Positions 63,653 to 64,000 of a DNA stretch of 64,000 nt are shown one piece after another. The DNA is from Antarctobacter sediminis (GTDB lineage Bacteria; Pseudomonadota; Alphaproteobacteria; Rhodobacterales; Rhodobacteraceae). A program made the translations under genes and the position numbers. The stretch lies in assembly GCF_019218285.1 (NCBI RefSeq), contig NZ_JAHUZG010000002.1:1302001-1366000 (forward strand), written 5' to 3'. The stretch's first letter is position 1. The number at the start of each line of letters is the position of its first letter. The notes under the pieces are model-generated. The model was not told where the DNA came from. It saw nothing but the letters and a program-made list of their open reading frames with translations, and searched no databases.

Positions 63653-64000
63653 TCAATCCTTGGGAACGTCGGCGTTGCGCCCGGCGAGGATCACACTGAC
63701 AAGATAGGCGGATTGCGGGCTCATCCCGGCCATGATCGCGGCGGCGGCATCCGGGCGCATGCGGGCAAGGAAGCCTGCCGCGAATTCCGGATCCATTTCC
63801 TGAAACAGGGCGGCGGCCTGCTTGGGTTTCATATTGGCGTAGACGGTGGTCAGCTTTTCGATGTCATCCGCCGCGGCGGTCCGGGCAAGGGCCAATGTCT
63901 CCTTCAGGCTGGCCTCGGCGACGGCCAGAGCCTGCATCTTGCGTTCGATCTCTTCCTCGGCGACGGCCAGCGCCTGCATCCGTACATCAATGGCCGATTC
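63653..64000 (-). CDS. Coiled-coil protein with MgtE_N-like domain, 5' end outside window
   Basis: The frame is open to the window edge, so the start is missing. The visible part has a coiled coil with a repeated segment (QALAVAEEEIERK then QALAVAEASLKET) followed by an MgtE N-domain-like or FliG-like stretch, YANMKPKQAAALFQEMDPEFAAGFLARMRPDAAAAIMAGM. This resembles the periplasmic motility protein MotE and related FlbB/FliG-type flagellar chaperones of alphaproteobacteria. A flagellar role is likely but not proven by the sequence shown. Confidence 0.72.
   Translation of the reverse strand, partial: ESAIDVRMQALAVAEEEIERKMQALAVAEASLKETLALARTAAADDIEKLTTVYANMKPKQAAALFQEMDPEFAAGFLARMRPDAAAAIMAGMSPQSAYLVSVILAGRNADVPKD

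Overview
The window is about 62% GC and fits an alphaproteobacterium of the Rhodobacteraceae (Roseobacter group). The evidence is the dnaA-dnaN-recF-gyrB order, a monomeric NADP isocitrate dehydrogenase, a fused-AB Mrp antiporter operon of the Pha type, a gcvTHP operon behind a tandem glycine riboswitch, and short intergenic repeats that I recall as typical of this family. No rRNA, tRNA, phage, insertion sequence or CRISPR array was seen. It reads as ordinary chromosome with several accessory metabolic loci.

Layout: 1-6523 holds the replication block (partial dnaA, dnaN, recF, a GNAT protein, gyrB). 6665-11741 is a small accessory cluster with two LysR regulators, three NTF2/SnoaL-like units in two proteins, a small exported protein and an MFS exporter. 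11958-21691 is a catabolic module: a sugar-type (CUT2) ABC importer, two paralogous cupin-like proteins, a LysR regulator, a PRISE-like reductase, a classical SDR and a class III alcohol dehydrogenase. The same inverted repeat, TGTGAA-N5-TTCACA, lies upstream of both the importer and the reductase operon, so I infer one regulon. 21701-25237 carries a cysteine-rich protein, a Tat-type rhodanese with an SqrR/BigR-like operator, and icd. 25296-31263 (minus) is the Mrp Na+/H+ antiporter operon. Upstream of it is a promoter followed by a rod-shaped RNA that I interpret as a candidate 6S RNA. 31686-38421 holds a nucleotide-sugar epimerase, an HpcH/HpaI aldolase, modABC, an SDR and an FeS photolyase. 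38446-43400 (minus) has a DsrE-like exported protein, a PhnD-sensor/LuxR one-component regulator and two tandem 18-repeat MORN proteins. 43544-51817 contains nadE, a CBS protein, a pfkB-thpR-metallopeptidase operon, gltX, a MATE transporter, a gamma-glutamylcyclotransferase-like protein and an NsrR-like regulator. 51844-56537 is the glycine cleavage operon. 56586-64000 has an inositol monophosphatase-family enzyme, the ybbP-ybbA/tesA cluster, a small membrane protein, a geranylgeranyl-reductase-type flavoprotein coupled to an L,D-transpeptidase, and a partial MgtE_N-like coiled-coil protein.

The least described parts are the catabolic module with its shared operator, the MORN pair whose 18 repeats are a duplicated block of 9, the structured RNA in front of the Mrp operon, and the receptor-like LuxR protein. 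All function calls come from reading motifs and context; no database search was run.
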